A DNA stretch of 64,000 nt from Candidatus Kuenenia stuttgartensis (GTDB taxonomy: Bacteria > Planctomycetota > Planctomycetia > Pirellulales > UBA1268), in contig CAMDDJ010000006.1 in NCBI GenBank assembly GCA_945891385.1, positions 21,877 to 85,876 on the forward strand, in the 5' to 3' direction. Every line of letters begins with the position of its first letter. The stretch's first letter is position 1. Positions 63,758 to 64,000 of this stretch are shown here, one piece after another. Below the pieces are notes generated by a model that was not told the DNA's origin, searched no databases, and was given only the letters and a program-made list of their open reading frames with translations. Both the position numbers and the translations under genes were made by a program.

Positions 63758-64000
63758 TCAGCTCCGACGCCGCCGGGCGAGAGCCAGCCCGCCGAGGCCG
63801 CCGGCAAGGAGCAGCCAGCTGGCCGGCTCGGGCACCGCCGCCACGCTGCCGAAGCCACTGGCCGAGGGAGCCGCCGGGAAGTAGTTGCCCTGGCCGTAGA
63901 CAGCCGCGGTGTTGATGCCCACCAGGTCGAAGACGTTCGTCACGCTGTCGTAGTTGAAGTCGCCCTGACTCCAGACCGCCGACTGGCCCGTGCCGTACTT
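63758..64000 (-). CDS. PEP-CTERM protein, C-terminal fragment
   Basis: Only the last 80 residues are in the window; the gene continues to the right. They contain GDFNYDSVTNVFDLVGIN, a dockerin-like calcium motif, then AAVYGQGNYFPAAPSAS and the PEP-CTERM signal: AAVPEPASWLLLAGGLGGLA and a basic tail ARRRRS. The segment matches the C-terminus of the lyase at 14.7-18.1 kb closely ([29 protein letters not shown]), so the two share a surface-sorting module. Confidence 0.88.
   Translation of the reverse strand, partial: KYGTGQSAVWSQGDFNYDSVTNVFDLVGINTAAVYGQGNYFPAAPSASGFGSVAAVPEPASWLLLAGGLGGLALARRRRS

Overview
The window is about 64 kb of high-GC chromosomal DNA that most likely comes from a planctomycete, probably a Pirellulales-type member. 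This is inferred from the gene families together: a DUF1559 prepilin-like protein, a DUF1598 protein, PEP-CTERM proteins with a dockerin-like 'NVFDL' repeat, DUF11 envelope proteins, many lipoproteins with no recognisable family, and bacterial methanofuran/H4MPT C1-carrier genes. No rRNA, tRNA, transposase, phage or CRISPR locus was recognised. Most genes sit in short operons with 1-14 nt overlaps.

Layout. 1-4.2 kb: CvpA-like fragment, DUF457 membrane protein, ZIP metal transporter, two unknown envelope proteins. 4.3-7.9 kb: a three-gene operon of secreted proteins; the first two share an undescribed domain and the third ends in DUF11. 8-11 kb: thioredoxin-fold protein, aminotransferase, deoC. 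11.6-18.1 kb: AAA+/VWA pair, then a large pectate lyase/autotransporter-repeat/PEP-CTERM protein on the other strand. 18.2-25.4 kb: pdxH, then an Fe-S assembly cluster (sufR, a lone nuoB, sufC, sufB, sufD and a Rieske-SufT fusion). 26-28.7 kb: mfnD/mfnF/mfnE-like methanofuran genes; a formyltransferase (ftr) for the same pathway lies alone at 51.3-52.2 kb. 28.8-35.1 kb: DUF1598, FHA-GAF-sigma54 activator, NYN-pyrC-pyrB. 35.3-39.7 kb: lipoprotein and an ABC exporter. 39.8-44.2 kb: short RecQ, RtcB-archease RNA repair, lipoprotein. 44.6-48.1 kb: rplT-pheS-pheT, with a PheT that lacks its EMAPII-like domain. 48.3-64 kb: DUF11 protein, ftr, unknown 804-aa protein, ribD, SEC-C-like protein, sigma54 activator with a degenerate receiver, ABM/Fe-ADH pair, EF-hand lipoprotein, DUF1559 protein and the 3' end of a second PEP-CTERM gene.

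The least explained feature is a set of three families of interspersed, strongly palindromic intergenic repeats. Family A is a composite with hairpin units. Family B is about 145-170 bp with roughly 21-bp terminal inverted repeats and an inner inverted repeat. Family C is about 80 bp. At every locus they lie at the 3' side of genes, and no mobilising enzyme is in the window. Other points of interest are nuoB inside the suf cluster, the Rieske-SufT fusion, the shortened PheT, and a possible leaderless promoter at sufR.

All calls come from reading the sequence and recalling family signatures; no database search was run.
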